From: Streptomyces sp. SN-593
GTDB taxonomy: Bacteria > Actinomycetota > Actinomycetes > Streptomycetales > Streptomycetaceae
DNA: 64,000 bases
Reading direction: 5' to 3'
Assembly (NCBI RefSeq): GCF_016756395.1
Contig: NZ_AP018365.1
Location: 2,983,501-3,047,500 of the forward strand
Of this stretch, positions 9,561 through 18,949 are shown one piece after another. The notes beneath the pieces were generated by a model. The model was given only the letters and a program-made list of their open reading frames with translations, was not told the DNA's origin and ran no database searches. Within the stretch, counting starts at the first letter, position 1. Each line of letters starts with the position of its first letter. The translations under genes were made by a program, and so were the position numbers.

Positions 9561-10958
9561 ATGAGTTCATCAGCCATGCCCGCTTCCGGACCGGGCCGCG
9601 CCGGCGGCATACCCGCCGGCCCCCGGGACCGCCGCCCGCTCGCCCTGCTGCTCACCGCCAACGTCGTGTCCATCGCGGGCAACATGCTCACGCTGGTCGC
9701 CGTCCCGTGGTTCGTGCTCGCCACCACCGGCAGCCCGGCCCGCGCCGGGCTGGTCGCCTTCGCCTCCACCGTGCCGGTGGTGCTGGCGGCGCTGCTCGGC
9801 GGCCCGCTCATCGACCGGCTCGGCTACACCGTGACGAGCGTCGTCTCCGACGGGGTGTGCGCGCTGGCGACGGTCGCCGTGCCCGTCCTGCACGCGACCG
9901 GGCACCTGACGTACGGACTGCTGCTGGTCCTGGTCGCCGTCAGCGGGCTGTTCCACTCCCCCGGCGAGACCGCCCGCGAGGTGCTGATGCCGCGGCTGGC
10001 CGAGCGGGCGGGCACCACGGTCGCGCGGGCGTCCAGCGGCTACGAGGGCGCCTCGCGCGGCGCGCGGATGCTCGGCGCGCCGCTCGCGGGCGTCCTGATC
10101 GCCGGGATCGGCGCGGCCGACGTGCTGGTGCTGGACGCCGCCACCTTCGCGGTCTCCGCGCTGCTGATCGGCGCGGGGGTGCACGGGCGGACCGGCGGCG
10201 GCGCGTCCGCCCCGGTGGCGGGGTCGAGGAAGGCGTCCGGGAGCGGCGGCGGTGCCGGGAGCGGCGGGGAGCGCGCGGGCCGGCGGGGTGCGGCACTGTC
10301 GGCGTACCGGGCCGAACTCGCCGAGGGGTACCGCTACCTGCTGCGCGCCCGGCTGCTGTTCGCGGTGGTGGCGATGGTGATGGTGACCAACGCGCTGGAC
10401 CAGGCGTGGTCGGCGGTGCTGCTGCCGGTGGACGCGCGCGAGCACCTGGGCGGGTCGGTGGGCGTCGGGCTGGTCTCCGGGGTCTTCGCCGCCGCCGCGC
10501 TCGCCGGGTCGCTGCTCTTCGGGGTGGTCGGGCACCGCTTCCCGCAACGGACCCTGTACATCGGCGGGTTCCTCGTCTGCGGGTTCCCGCGCACCGCGGT
10601 GGCCGCGTTCCTGCCCGGGCTGGCCCCGCTGCTGGTGGCCTGCGCGGTGTGCGGACTGGGCGCGGGCGTCCTCAACCCGATCATCGGCACCGAGATGGTG
10701 CGACTCGTCCCGGAGCGGCTGCGCAGCCGGGTGTTCGGCGCGGTGACCTCAGGCGTCCTGGTCGCGGTGCCGCTGGGCGGCCTGCTCGGCGGGTACGTCG
10801 TGCAGTACGCCGGCCTGCGGACCGGGATGGTGACGGTCAGCGCGATCTACCTGCTGGCCACGCTGAGCCCGCTGGTCCTGCCGGCGTTCCGGGAGTGGGA
10901 CACGGCCGGCGGGACGGCCGCGGAGGCGGCCCGGGAGCCGGTCGGCGCCGAGGGGTGA
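9561..10958 (+). CDS. MFS transporter, drug-efflux type
   Basis: 465 residues with about 12 hydrophobic segments. Starts at ATG after a cggggggacc site. An N-terminal half (LLLTANVVSIAGNMLTLVAVPWFVL; LLGGPLIDRLGYT loop A motif) and a C-terminal half are split by a Gly/Ser-rich cytoplasmic linker (~210-240), as in the MFS_3/EntS-like efflux group. Adjacent to the ArsR-type regulator, which probably represses it. Substrate unknown. Confidence 0.88.
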   Translation: MSSSAMPASGPGRAGGIPAGPRDRRPLALLLTANVVSIAGNMLTLVAVPWFVLATTGSPARAGLVAFASTVPVVLAALLGGPLIDRLGYTVTSVVSDGVCALATVAVPVLHATGHLTYGLLLVLVAVSGLFHSPGETAREVLMPRLAERAGTTVARASSGYEGASRGARMLGAPLAGVLIAGIGAADVLVLDAATFAVSALLIGAGVHGRTGGGASAPVAGSRKASGSGGGAGSGGERAGRRGAALSAYRAELAEGYRYLLRARLLFAVVAMVMVTNALDQAWSAVLLPVDAREHLGGSVGVGLVSGVFAAAALAGSLLFGVVGHRFPQRTLYIGGFLVCGFPRTAVAAFLPGLAPLLVACAVCGLGAGVLNPIIGTEMVRLVPERLRSRVFGAVTSGVLVAVPLGGLLGGYVVQYAGLRTGMVTVSAIYLLATLSPLVLPAFREWDTAGGTAAEAAREPVGAEG

Positions 10959-11017
10959 CGCCGACGGCGCCGCCGCGGTGCGACACCGCCCTGCCGGCCG
11001 CCGGGCCGCCCCGTACG

Positions 11018-11806
11018 TCAGCAGGCGGGGGTCCCGCGGCCCGCGCGCAGGTCGGCCAGCGCGGACAGCGTGCCGTCCAGCGTGGTGACGGGGATCAGCC
11101 GCAGCCCGCCGGGGAGCGCGGCCTTGGCGTCGGTGCACTCGCCGCGCGGCACGATGAAGACGGTGGCGCCGTCGCGCACGGCGGCCTTCTCCTTCAGCGG
11201 GACCCCGCCGACCGCGCCGACCTTGCCGGAGCCGTCGATGGTGCCGGTGCCCGCGATCACCCGGCCGCCGGTCAGGTCGCCGCCGTGGCCGTCGCCGTCG
11301 ATCGTGTCGATGATGCCGAGGGTGAAGAGCAGGCCGGCGCTGGGCCCGCCGACGTCGGCCAGCCGGAGGGTGACCTTCACCTTCGACGGCGAGAGGCCGA
11401 GGTGCTTCAGGGCCGCCGTGGTGGCGTCCTGCTGCGAGTCGGTCATCTCCTTCTGGTTGGCCTGCTGGATCTCCTCGACGGAGCCGCCGGTGGGGTAGAC
11501 CGAGTCGCGGGGCATGGCGGCCTTGCTCTTGCTGAACCACGCCTTGGCGACGTCCGTGAGGTGCACGGTCGCGTCCGGGGCGGTGGCCGCCACGGTCACC
11601 ATCCGGAGCTGGCCGCTGGTCGTCCGCGTCTTCGTGCCGCTGACCGTGATCACCGGGGTGCCCTTGTCGGCGCCCAGTACGTTCGCCGTCAGCCCGGGGA
11701 CCACGATGGACATCGGGAGGGGGGCCAGGGCGGCGACGGCCAGCAGCGCGACCACGACCGCGCCGCAGGCGGCGAGGATCAGGGCACGGCGGGATACGGC
11801 AGGCAT
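11018..11806 (-). CDS. S16 Lon-like serine protease, membrane-anchored
   Basis: 262 residues. One N-terminal transmembrane segment (~9-32) is followed by an extracytoplasmic domain and a C-terminal Lon-type proteolytic domain. The Ser-Lys dyad is visible: Ser in GGPSAGLLFTLG (~165) and Lys in GGVPLKEKAAV (~205). This is the YlbL/Lon-like family of actinobacteria and firmicutes; it lacks an AAA+ module. A recognisable PDZ motif is not evident between the anchor and the protease, so I would not name it a PDZ protease. Convergent with the MFS gene (59 bp gap). Confidence 0.85.
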   Translation of the reverse strand: MPAVSRRALILAACGAVVVALLAVAALAPLPMSIVVPGLTANVLGADKGTPVITVSGTKTRTTSGQLRMVTVAATAPDATVHLTDVAKAWFSKSKAAMPRDSVYPTGGSVEEIQQANQKEMTDSQQDATTAALKHLGLSPSKVKVTLRLADVGGPSAGLLFTLGIIDTIDGDGHGGDLTGGRVIAGTGTIDGSGKVGAVGGVPLKEKAAVRDGATVFIVPRGECTDAKAALPGGLRLIPVTTLDGTLSALADLRAGRGTPAC

Positions 11807-11834
11807 GGTCCGAAGCCTATCCGGTGCGACCGGG

Positions 11835-12398
11835 CGCCCCCTGACCCGCCCGGGTGCCCCCGTCCCCCGGTCCCGGGACCACCCCCCGGTGGGCGGGCCC
11901 CACAGGGTGCCCCACCCTGCGGATGACGGGACCTCGCGGTCGGCGGTGCCCGGCCGCGCAGTTCCCCGCGCCCCTGGGGGGGTGCCCCTGACGGTCCACG
12001 TTCACCTGCCCGTGCACTGTGGCTGAGCGCGCAGTTCCCCGCGCCCCTGGGAGGATGCCCCTTGCGGTCCGCGTTCACCTGCCGGTACGTCGTGGCTGAG
12101 CGCGCAGTTCCCCGCGCCCCCGGGGTGGGTGCGGCTGCTCCGCAGCGCGTCCCGCCCGTTCCCGGGCGAAGGGACCGTACAGCCGACAACGGCGAGCAAC
12201 CCGAACAAGGGGCGCGGGGAACTGCGCGCGCAACCGGTCACCGGGCCGCACCCGGCCACACAGCGGCACCCCCCACGGCGGCGACCCGGGCGCACCCGGG
12301 AACGCACCGAAACCCCCACGGCGGGGGGACGGGGGCACCCCCACCGGCAGGTGGTCCCGGGACCGACGGCACCGGGGCACCCGGGAGGGTCAGGGGCC
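11835..12398. repeat. Long imperfect inverted repeat flanking the repeat region
   Basis: Arms 11835-11883 and 12350-12398 are imperfect reverse complements about 49 bp long; both contain GGTCCCGGGACC and a cccgggtgcccc block. They bracket the region with the GCGCAGTTCC elements, giving a nested, potentially cruciform-forming arrangement. Confidence 0.65.
11957..12227. repeat. Streptomyces-type GCGCAGTTCCCCGCGCCCCT element, three direct and one inverted copy
   Basis: The 20-mer GCGCAGTTCCCCGCGCCCCT occurs at 11957-11976 and 12029-12048, with a 1-base variant at 12102-12121, and as its exact reverse complement at 12208-12227. The direct copies are spaced 72 and 73 bp and share their flanks (cggtcc-cgttcacctgcc), so the block is a decayed ~72-bp tandem duplication. 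The inverted copy can pair with any direct copy. This sequence is frequent in intergenic DNA of streptomycetes; its function is not established. Confidence 0.85.
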
Positions 12399-12405
12399 CC
12401 AGCCG

Positions 12406-13176
12406 TCAGCGGAGGGCCTCGGAGACCTCGATCGCCGCCTCCACCACACGGTGCCCCACCCGCTCGGGTACGGATTCCGCGAGCATGACAACGCCGACGC
12501 TCCCCTCGATACCGGGCACCCCGAGGAGGGGTGCCGCGGCACCGGCCGCGCCGGCCTCCAGCTCACCGGAGGTGATGACGCACCGCGCCTGCCCGACGGC
12601 CCCGCCCGCCCCGATCACACGGTCGGTGCCGTCGACCGCGAGGTCCGCCGGCCCGGCGGTCCGCGCACCGAAGCCCGCGAGCTCCTCGCTCTCGATCCGC
12701 TCCCAGCCGACCCCGTCCGCGGTCGGCTGCATGCCGCGCCCCGCGAGGATCGCCCGCCCGGCCGCCCCGCGGTCCAACGGGTGCCGGAACCCCGTCCGGT
12801 AGGCCACGTGGTAATCCGTCCAGGTCGGCTCGACCACGGCGACGGCCAGCGCCTCGGTGCCGTCGACGAGGGTCAGGTGGGCCGTCGCCCCGATGTCCTC
12901 GGCGAGCGCCCGCAGCGCGGGCAGCGCGGCCTCCCGCAGCAGCGGGTGCACCTGGTGCGCCAGCCCCAGCACCCCGAGCCCCACCCGGGCCCGCCCACCG
13001 AGGTCCCTGCGCACCAGAGAGTGCTGCTCCAGAGTGGCCAGCAGGCGGTAGACCACCGTGCGGTTCACCCCGAGCTTGGCCGCCAACTCCGTCACGGTCA
13101 GCCCGTGGTCGGTGTCGGCGAGCAGTTTGAGAACCCGTAGGCCCCGGTCGAGCGTTTGAGACGTCTCCGCGGTCAC
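12406..13176 (-). CDS. IclR-family transcriptional regulator
   Basis: 256 residues from GTG (13174-13176), chosen because GAGGAGGGGG lies just upstream; a longer in-frame start would add 67 residues without domain support. Residues ~5-65 are the IclR winged helix (TLDRGLRVLKLLADTDHGLTV, then LGVNRTVVYRLLATLEQHSLV). Residues ~75-250 are the IclR effector domain (HLTLVDGTEALAVAVVEP, GFRHPLDRGAAGRAIL). No catabolic gene is adjacent, so the regulon is unknown. Confidence 0.88.
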   Translation of the reverse strand: MTAETSQTLDRGLRVLKLLADTDHGLTVTELAAKLGVNRTVVYRLLATLEQHSLVRRDLGGRARVGLGVLGLAHQVHPLLREAALPALRALAEDIGATAHLTLVDGTEALAVAVVEPTWTDYHVAYRTGFRHPLDRGAAGRAILAGRGMQPTADGVGWERIESEELAGFGARTAGPADLAVDGTDRVIGAGGAVGQARCVITSGELEAGAAGAAAPLLGVPGIEGSVGVVMLAESVPERVGHRVVEAAIEVSEALR

Positions 13177-13444
13177 GACGCCCCCTCCTCGTGAAATCGG
13201 CGGCGCATCCCACGACCCCCGCCATCGGGGGCGCGCACTGCCGGTCCCGGGGCAGTGCGCGGAGAGGCCGCCGGTCGGTTCGTTACCCGGCTGCGCTCCG
13301 CGGCTGCACTGCCACGGCGCGTGCGTGACCGGCACCGTAGCGAGGGAGTACCGCTCAGCGGAAGGGGTCGTCCACAATCCGGGCGTTCCCTTGACCGGAC
13401 CTTGAGGTTCGATCGGGGGCCGATCACCTACAATCCGGCGCGGA

Positions 13445-15238
13445 TCACCGCATTCGGGTCGCCCACTCCTGGACCTTCTTGATGCGCTCCGCGAGCTGCC
13501 CGGCGCTCGCCTCGGCGCTGGGCGGACCGCCGCAGACCCGGCGCAGCTCGTTGTGCACGACGCCGTGCGGTTTGCCGCTCTGGTGGTGGTACGCGCCCAC
13601 CAGGGTGTTGAGCTGCTTGCGCAGTTCCAGGAGCTGGCGGTGGGTGACGATCGGGCGCCGCTCGGCCGGCAGTTCGAGCAGGTCGGCCTCTTCGTCCGGC
13701 TTCTTCCGGCTGTGCGAGATCTGCCGGGCCTGCCGCCGCTGGAGCAGTAGCTGCACCTGGTCCGGCTCCAGCAGCCCGGGGATGCCGAGGTAGTCCTGCT
13801 CCTCCTCGCTGCCCGGGTGGGCCTGCATGCCGAACTCGGCGCCGTCGTAGAGCACCCGGTCGAAGACCGCGTCGGACTCCAGCGCCTCGAACGGCAGCAT
13901 GTCGTCGTCGGTGGCCTCGTCGTCGGCCTGCTCGGCCTCGGCGAGCAGCTTGTCCTCCTCGGCGAACGGGTCCTCCTCGCCGGCCTTCTTCGGCTTGTCG
14001 AGCACGTGGTCGCGCTCGACCTCCATCTCGCCTGCGAACTCCAGCAGCATCGGGATGGTCGGCACGAACACCGACGCGGTCTCGCCGCGCCGCCGGGACC
14101 GCACGAAGCGGCCCACCGCCTGCGCGAAGAACAGCGGGGTGGAGATGGTGGTGGCGTAGACGCCGACCGCCAGACGGGGCACGTCGACGCCCTCGGAGAC
14201 CATCCGGACCGCGACCATCCAGCGGTCGTCGGACCCGGAGAACTCCTCGATCCGCTTGGACGCGCCGGTGTCGTCGGACAGCACCAGCGTCGGCTTGTGG
14301 CCGGTCAGCTCCCTGAGCAGCTTGGCGTAGGCGCGGGCCGTGTCCTGGTCGGTGGCGATCACCAGGCCGCCCGCGTCCGGGATGCCCTTGCGGACCTCGG
14401 TCAGGCGCTGGTCGGCGCTCCTGAGCACGTTCGGGATCCACTCGCCGGTGGGCGCGAGCGCGGTGCGCCACGCCTGGGCCGTGGCGTCCTTGGTCATCGG
14501 CTCGCCCAGGCGCGCGGACAGCTCGTCGCCGGCCCGGGTGCGCCAGCGCATGGTGCCGGAGTAGCTGAGGAAGATCACCGGGCGGACCACGCCGTCGGCG
14601 AGCGCGCTGCCGTACCCGTAGGTGTAGTCGGCGGCGGAGCGGCGGATGCCGTCGTTGCCCTCCTCGTAGACCACGAACGGGATCGGGTTGGTGTCGGAGC
14701 GGAAGGGGGTGCCGGTCAGCGCCAGCCGGCGGGTGGCCGGTTCGAACGCCTCCAGACACGCCTCGCCCCAGGACTTGCTGTCGCCGGCGTGGTGGATCTC
14801 GTCGAGGATCACCAGGGTCTTGCGCTGCTCGCAGCGGTTGCGGTGCAGCATCGGCCGCACCCCGACGCCCGCGTACGTGACCGCGACGCCGTGGAACTCG
14901 CGTCCGACCGGGCCCGCGCTGTAGTCCGGGTCGAGCTTGATCCCTATCCGCGCGGCGGCGTCCGCCCACTGCGTCTTGAGGTGCTCGGTCGGGGCGACCA
15001 CGGTGATCTGCTGCACCATGTGGTTGTGGAGCAGGTAGGACGCCAGGCTGAGCGCGAACGTGGTCTTGCCGGCGCCGGGCGTCGCCACCGCGAGGAAGTC
15101 CCGCGGCTGCGCGGCCACGTAGGCGTCGATGGCGCCCTGCTGCCAGGCCCGCAGCTTGTTCGCCGTGCCCCAGGGGGCCCTCCCGGGGAAGGCGGGCGAC
15201 AGGTGGTGGGAATGGGGGTGCGAGGCGGCGGTAGTCAC
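13445..15238 (-). CDS. DEAH-box superfamily 2 helicase
   Basis: 597 residues, GTG start with GGAG six bases upstream. Core motifs: Walker A ATPGAGKTTFAL (~53), Ia VVAPTEHLKTQW, DEAH-type box LDEIHHAG (~144), SAT-like LTGTPFRSDTNP, motif IV-VI region ending FAQAVGRFVRSRRRGE (~375). After the helicase core comes an acidic insertion (~420-450, EEDPFAEEDKLLAEAEQADDE) and a basic, Arg/Gln-rich C-terminal helical region. Resembles a conserved streptomycete helicase of the UvrB/type III restriction-like group, but no nuclease or methylase gene is nearby. Cellular role not known. Confidence 0.88.
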   Translation of the reverse strand: MTTAASHPHSHHLSPAFPGRAPWGTANKLRAWQQGAIDAYVAAQPRDFLAVATPGAGKTTFALSLASYLLHNHMVQQITVVAPTEHLKTQWADAAARIGIKLDPDYSAGPVGREFHGVAVTYAGVGVRPMLHRNRCEQRKTLVILDEIHHAGDSKSWGEACLEAFEPATRRLALTGTPFRSDTNPIPFVVYEEGNDGIRRSAADYTYGYGSALADGVVRPVIFLSYSGTMRWRTRAGDELSARLGEPMTKDATAQAWRTALAPTGEWIPNVLRSADQRLTEVRKGIPDAGGLVIATDQDTARAYAKLLRELTGHKPTLVLSDDTGASKRIEEFSGSDDRWMVAVRMVSEGVDVPRLAVGVYATTISTPLFFAQAVGRFVRSRRRGETASVFVPTIPMLLEFAGEMEVERDHVLDKPKKAGEEDPFAEEDKLLAEAEQADDEATDDDMLPFEALESDAVFDRVLYDGAEFGMQAHPGSEEEQDYLGIPGLLEPDQVQLLLQRRQARQISHSRKKPDEEADLLELPAERRPIVTHRQLLELRKQLNTLVGAYHHQSGKPHGVVHNELRRVCGGPPSAEASAGQLAERIKKVQEWATRMR

Positions 15239-15461
15239 GGTCTCCGTAGGGGGGTTGTCGGCGCGGGGGCCGCGCCGGTGCGGTTCGGTACGAAAACCGC
15301 CTCAGCCTACCGGGCGGCGCGACGGCCCCCCGGCGGCGGCGCGGGCCTGTCGCCGCGGTGCGACCCACCTCACAATGCGGCGACGGGGTCGCGCGCGGGA
15401 CGCACCCCGTACGGCAGACTGCGTAGGCGGTGAGAGGCGGTGGCGGACCCGGGGGGGCTGC

Positions 15462-16811
15462 ATGGAAGCGGGGGGTGGCATGGGAACCGGTGGGACCGGG
15501 ACCGGGACCGAGGGCGCGGCCGGGCGGGGGCCCGGCGACGACGGCGGGCAGGGGCCCGGGGACGGTGGCGGGCAGGAGCCGGCCGGCCCCGACGGCGGCG
15601 GCGCCGCGCCCCCGCCCGGTCGCCGCCGGCGCACGCGCAACCGCGTGCTCGCGCTCACGGTGCTGCTGGTGCTCGTGGCCGTCGTGGCGGTGGTCAAGTA
15701 CCGCGACCGGGACAAGGGCACCCCCTACGTGCCGCCGCGCGCCGGCCAGGCGTCGATCCTGCTCACCCCGGACCAGGCCGGGTCCGGCCTGGACCTCAAC
15801 ACGATCCGCACCGACGACGGCATGGCCTTCGGCCCCGACGGCTCCCTGTACGTGCTGCGCACCGACCTGTTCCGGATCACGCCCGACCGTCAGGTCTCCC
15901 GGGTGTGGCGGGCCGGCGCGTACGCCACCGGCGGGCTGGCGGTGCTGCCCGACGGCACCGTCGCGGTGGGCGTGCGGGGCGGGGTGCTGCGGATCGACGC
16001 CCACGGCAAGGCGTCCACGCTGGCGGGCAGCCCGGACCCGGCACCGGGGAAGGACCCGGACGGGTCCGGGGACGGCAAGGACGGGGACGGCAAGGACGGC
16101 GGCGGCACGGACGGCGGCGGCACGGACGGTTCGGGCGCCCGGGACGCCGCCGGCGGCACCGGCACCGCGGGCTCGACGGCCGCCGCCACCGGCTTCGTGG
16201 GCGTGGCCCGTCCGCTCGGCACCCGGCCGGACGGCGCCCTGGTCGTACAGGACTCCACGGCGGTCTGGGCGGCCCGCGGCGGCGCCGCCACCAAGGTGCT
16301 GGACACCCCGGTCGCCGGCGCCTACCTCGACGACGACACGGACACCAAGGCCGTACGGCCCACGGCCGACGCCGAAGGCGACGCGTACTTCGTGCCCACC
16401 GCCGACCCCGGCCCCGGACTGGCCCGCCGCATCACCCGGGTCACCCCGTCCGGCAAGGCGACGCAGGTCGCGGTCCCCAGGACGATCCCCGGCCTGCCCG
16501 GCGGCCCCGGCGGGCTCACCGTGCAGTCGCTGGCGGGGGACGGCGCCGACGGCGTCTACGTCGACGCCGTGGCCGGCGACAGCTCCGGCTCCGGCTCCGG
16601 ACTGAACGCCTACGTCGTGCACCTCCACGACGGCACGGCCAGCGTCGTGGCGCACAGCCGCACCGCCGCCCACGGCCTCGACTGCGCGCTGCGGCACCCG
16701 GTCGGCGCCCTCGACCTGCCCTGCGCCCTCCCGAACGGCATGGCCTACCACGACGGGCGGCTCGCGCTGGACGGCATGGTGCACTACACCCTGGAGGTGT
16801 CCGTCTCCTGA
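15462..16811 (+). CDS. Membrane-anchored NHL/propeller-like protein
   Basis: 449 residues if started at ATG 15462; ATG 15480 (GGGGGG upstream) is an equally good start. Layout: Gly-rich cytoplasmic tail (~1-55), RRRRTRNR, one transmembrane segment (VLALTVLLVLVAVVAVV, ~64-80), then an extracytoplasmic domain with NHL/SMP-30-like strands (TDDGMAFGPDGSLYVLRTD, TGGLAVLPDGTVAVGV). An Asp/Gly/Lys-rich linker (~195-235) splits the domain. Two Cys near the C-terminus (LDCALRHP, DLPCALPNG) could form a disulfide. Divergent from the helicase. Function unknown. Confidence 0.75.
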   Translation: MEAGGGMGTGGTGTGTEGAAGRGPGDDGGQGPGDGGGQEPAGPDGGGAAPPPGRRRRTRNRVLALTVLLVLVAVVAVVKYRDRDKGTPYVPPRAGQASILLTPDQAGSGLDLNTIRTDDGMAFGPDGSLYVLRTDLFRITPDRQVSRVWRAGAYATGGLAVLPDGTVAVGVRGGVLRIDAHGKASTLAGSPDPAPGKDPDGSGDGKDGDGKDGGGTDGGGTDGSGARDAAGGTGTAGSTAAATGFVGVARPLGTRPDGALVVQDSTAVWAARGGAATKVLDTPVAGAYLDDDTDTKAVRPTADAEGDAYFVPTADPGPGLARRITRVTPSGKATQVAVPRTIPGLPGGPGGLTVQSLAGDGADGVYVDAVAGDSSGSGSGLNAYVVHLHDGTASVVAHSRTAAHGLDCALRHPVGALDLPCALPNGMAYHDGRLALDGMVHYTLEVSVS

Positions 16812-16817
16812 GGCGGA

Positions 16818-16842
16818 CCGCCCCACCGCGCCGGTGGGCGGG
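16818..16842. terminator. Short GC hairpin between convergent genes
   Basis: CCGCCCCACCG and CGGTGGGCGG pair with one bulge and a 3-nt loop just after the stop of the propeller-like gene. It lacks a U-tract, as many streptomycete terminators do. Confidence 0.4.
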
Positions 16843-16932
16843 CCACCCCGGTGGGAGAGCCCTGCGGCGGCAGGCTGTCCAGGCCCCCTCCGAGCCGAGC
16901 ACCACCGGCCGGGGGCGACGGGGGCGGGAGGA

Positions 16933-18558
16933 TCAGCCCCGGGCCGCCGGACGGGTGCGCAGCCGCGCCGCGACCAGCATCCCGGCCAGCGCGATGCCCG
17001 CGGCCGGCACGAACACCGCCGCGAACGCGGCCGGATGGCCGCCGCCGGCCGCGCTCGCGGCCGCGGCGCCGGTGGCCGCGCCGACCGAACCGCCGCCGAG
17101 CGCGGTGAAGACGGTGCCGGCGCCGCCCACGACCAGCACGTTCGACAGGGCGTCGGAGACCTGGAGGGCGGCGGAGTTGGCGCCCGCCTCGGCCGGCGGG
17201 GACAGCCGCAGCAGCACCACGCTCAGCGCGGAGATGGTCAGCCCCATGCCGAGGCCGCCCGCGCACCAGGCCACCGCCACGATCCACGGCGGCACCGCGT
17301 GCGCCAGCGCGAGCGGCGCCGTGCCGATCGCGGCCGCGGTCAGCGCCATGCCGGCCTGCGCCAGCCACTCCCGGTGCTCCTCGAGCCCGGGCCGGGACTG
17401 GAGGTAGGAGCCGAGCGCCCAGGTCAGGCCGCCGCCCGACAGCGACAGGCCGGCCAGCGTCGGCGACAGGCCGCGCTGGGTGACGAGCATCAGCGGCACG
17501 AAGCTCTCCGCCGCGAAGAACGAACCCGCCGCGATGCCGCGCAGCAGCACCACCGCCGGCAGCCCGCGTGCGGCCCGGAAGGTGCCCCGCGGCAGCAGCC
17601 GCAGTGCCGCCGGCACCAGCAGCGCCGCGCCGGCCGCGGCCGGCAGCACCGACAGCGGCCGCAGGTCCTGCCCGGCGTACTGGAGCAGCGCCGCACCGGC
17701 CGCGAGCGCCCCCGCCCACCAGATCCGGCGGCCGTCGGACCGGACGGCGGGCCGCTGCGCCGGCACGTCGTCCGGCTGCCGCCGGGCGGCCCGCCGCAGC
17801 GCCGGCAGCATCACGGCCAGCGGCAGCACCACCAGCACCGGGATCGCCAGGAACACCCAGCGCCAGCCGAGGTGCTGGGTGACCGTGCCGGACACCAGCG
17901 GCCCGACGATCGAGGGCACCACCCAGGACGCGGAGAACGCCGCCATCACCGCCGGCCGCAGCCGCTCCGGGTAGGCGCGGCCCACCACCACGTACAGCGC
18001 CACGATCACCAGGCCGCCGCCGAGCCCCTGGACCGCCCGGCCCAGCACGAACACGTCCATCGCCCGCGCGGTGCCGCTGACCACCAGGCCGGTGCCGAAC
18101 CCGGCGATGCCGGCGGACAGCGGCGCCAGCGGCCCGCTGCGGTCGCACCACTGCCCGCTCACCACCATGGCCAGCAGCGAGGTGGTGAAGTAGCCGGAGA
18201 AGGCGAAGGCGTAGAGCCCGACGCCGTGCAGGTCACGGGCGGCGACCGGCATCGCGGTGCTCACCGCGGTCGCCTCGAAGGCGATCATCAGCACCACGGA
18301 GACGATGCCGAAGGTGAGCGCGCGGTACGGGCGGGACAGCACGCCGCCGCCTGCCGGCTCCCCGTTCCCGGCGGGCTCCCCCGCCCCGACCGGCCCGGCC
18401 TGTCCGACCGGCCCGGCTCCCCCGACCGGCGCGGCCTGTCCGACCGGCCCCGCGTCCTCGGGGAGGGCGGCCGGGCCGCCGGACCCCGCGTCCCGCGCGG
18501 CGTTCCCGGCACCGCGCCGTCCGTGGCGGGTGCGCGTGGTCGGTCTCGTCGATGCCAT
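16933..18558 (-). CDS. MFS transporter, 14-TM DHA2-like drug exporter
   Basis: 541 residues. A ~70-residue disordered cytoplasmic N-terminus, made partly of Val-Gly-Gln-Ala repeats, precedes a hydrophobic core with about 14 segments. MFS landmarks: VVSGQWCDRSGPLAPLSAG (loop 2-3 motif A), LGRAVQGLGGGLVIVALYVVVG (motif B), and a TM5 region with VPSIVGPLVSGTVTQHLGWRWVF (motif C). This pattern fits DHA2 multidrug/antibiotic exporters. No regulator is adjacent, and the substrate is unknown. Confidence 0.88.
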   Translation of the reverse strand: MASTRPTTRTRHGRRGAGNAARDAGSGGPAALPEDAGPVGQAAPVGGAGPVGQAGPVGAGEPAGNGEPAGGGVLSRPYRALTFGIVSVVLMIAFEATAVSTAMPVAARDLHGVGLYAFAFSGYFTTSLLAMVVSGQWCDRSGPLAPLSAGIAGFGTGLVVSGTARAMDVFVLGRAVQGLGGGLVIVALYVVVGRAYPERLRPAVMAAFSASWVVPSIVGPLVSGTVTQHLGWRWVFLAIPVLVVLPLAVMLPALRRAARRQPDDVPAQRPAVRSDGRRIWWAGALAAGAALLQYAGQDLRPLSVLPAAAGAALLVPAALRLLPRGTFRAARGLPAVVLLRGIAAGSFFAAESFVPLMLVTQRGLSPTLAGLSLSGGGLTWALGSYLQSRPGLEEHREWLAQAGMALTAAAIGTAPLALAHAVPPWIVAVAWCAGGLGMGLTISALSVVLLRLSPPAEAGANSAALQVSDALSNVLVVGGAGTVFTALGGGSVGAATGAAAASAAGGGHPAAFAAVFVPAAGIALAGMLVAARLRTRPAARG

Positions 18559-18752
18559 CCGGCCAGGGTAAGGGTCACCGCGGCGGCCGCGCCCCTACCG
18601 GAGGGCGGCAATCGGCTCGGGCGGCCGGCCCCGAGGGACGGCGGTCGGCCCCGGGACGGCGTGAACGCCGTGTGGCAGTCGTGTTGCGGGGCGGGCGGGG
18701 GCGTTGACCGCACCCGGCGCGGACCGGCATCGTCGAAGCAGCAGGAGCACGC

Positions 18753-18826
18753 GGCCGCGTGCCCGAGTGGTCAGGGACTCGTCTGCAAAGCGAGCTACAC
18801 CGGTTCGAATCCGGTCGCGGCCTCCA
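18753..18826 (+). tRNA. tRNA-Cys (GCA)
   Basis: A full cloverleaf: acceptor GGCCGCG pairs with CGCGGCC (18816-18822); D-arm CCC/GGG; anticodon stem CTCGT/GCGAG with loop CTGCAAA, anticodon GCA at 18785-18787; T-arm ACCGG-TTCGAAT-CCGGT. The discriminator is T (18823), the U73 identity base of tRNA-Cys. CCA is encoded at 18824-18826. It lies between a divergent MFS gene and the 3' end of the zinc-ribbon gene. Confidence 0.96.
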
Positions 18827-18949
18827 CCACGCCCCCCGGCCCGGTGCCCGTCCAGGGCCCGGGCCGGGCGCCGTCGAGCCCGCCGGCGCGTGCCGCGCGG
18901 GCCGCACCGGCGCCGACCGGACGGCGGGTCACCCCGCCGCCCGGCCACG

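Larger units (their letters stand above)
11807..12405. other. 600-bp repeat-rich intergenic region
   Basis: No supported gene lies here; the reading frames have no domain or codon signal. It holds copies of the GCGCAGTTCCCCGCGCCCCT element and is bounded by a long inverted repeat, both listed separately. It separates the protease gene (whose start faces this region) from the 3' end of the iclR-type gene. Confidence 0.7.

Noticed and set aside
13428..16826. 1132-residue minus-strand ORF spanning two genes
   Set aside because: It is a shadow frame crossing the helicase and the divergent propeller-like gene; composition is Arg/Gly/Pro/Ala-rich without domains.
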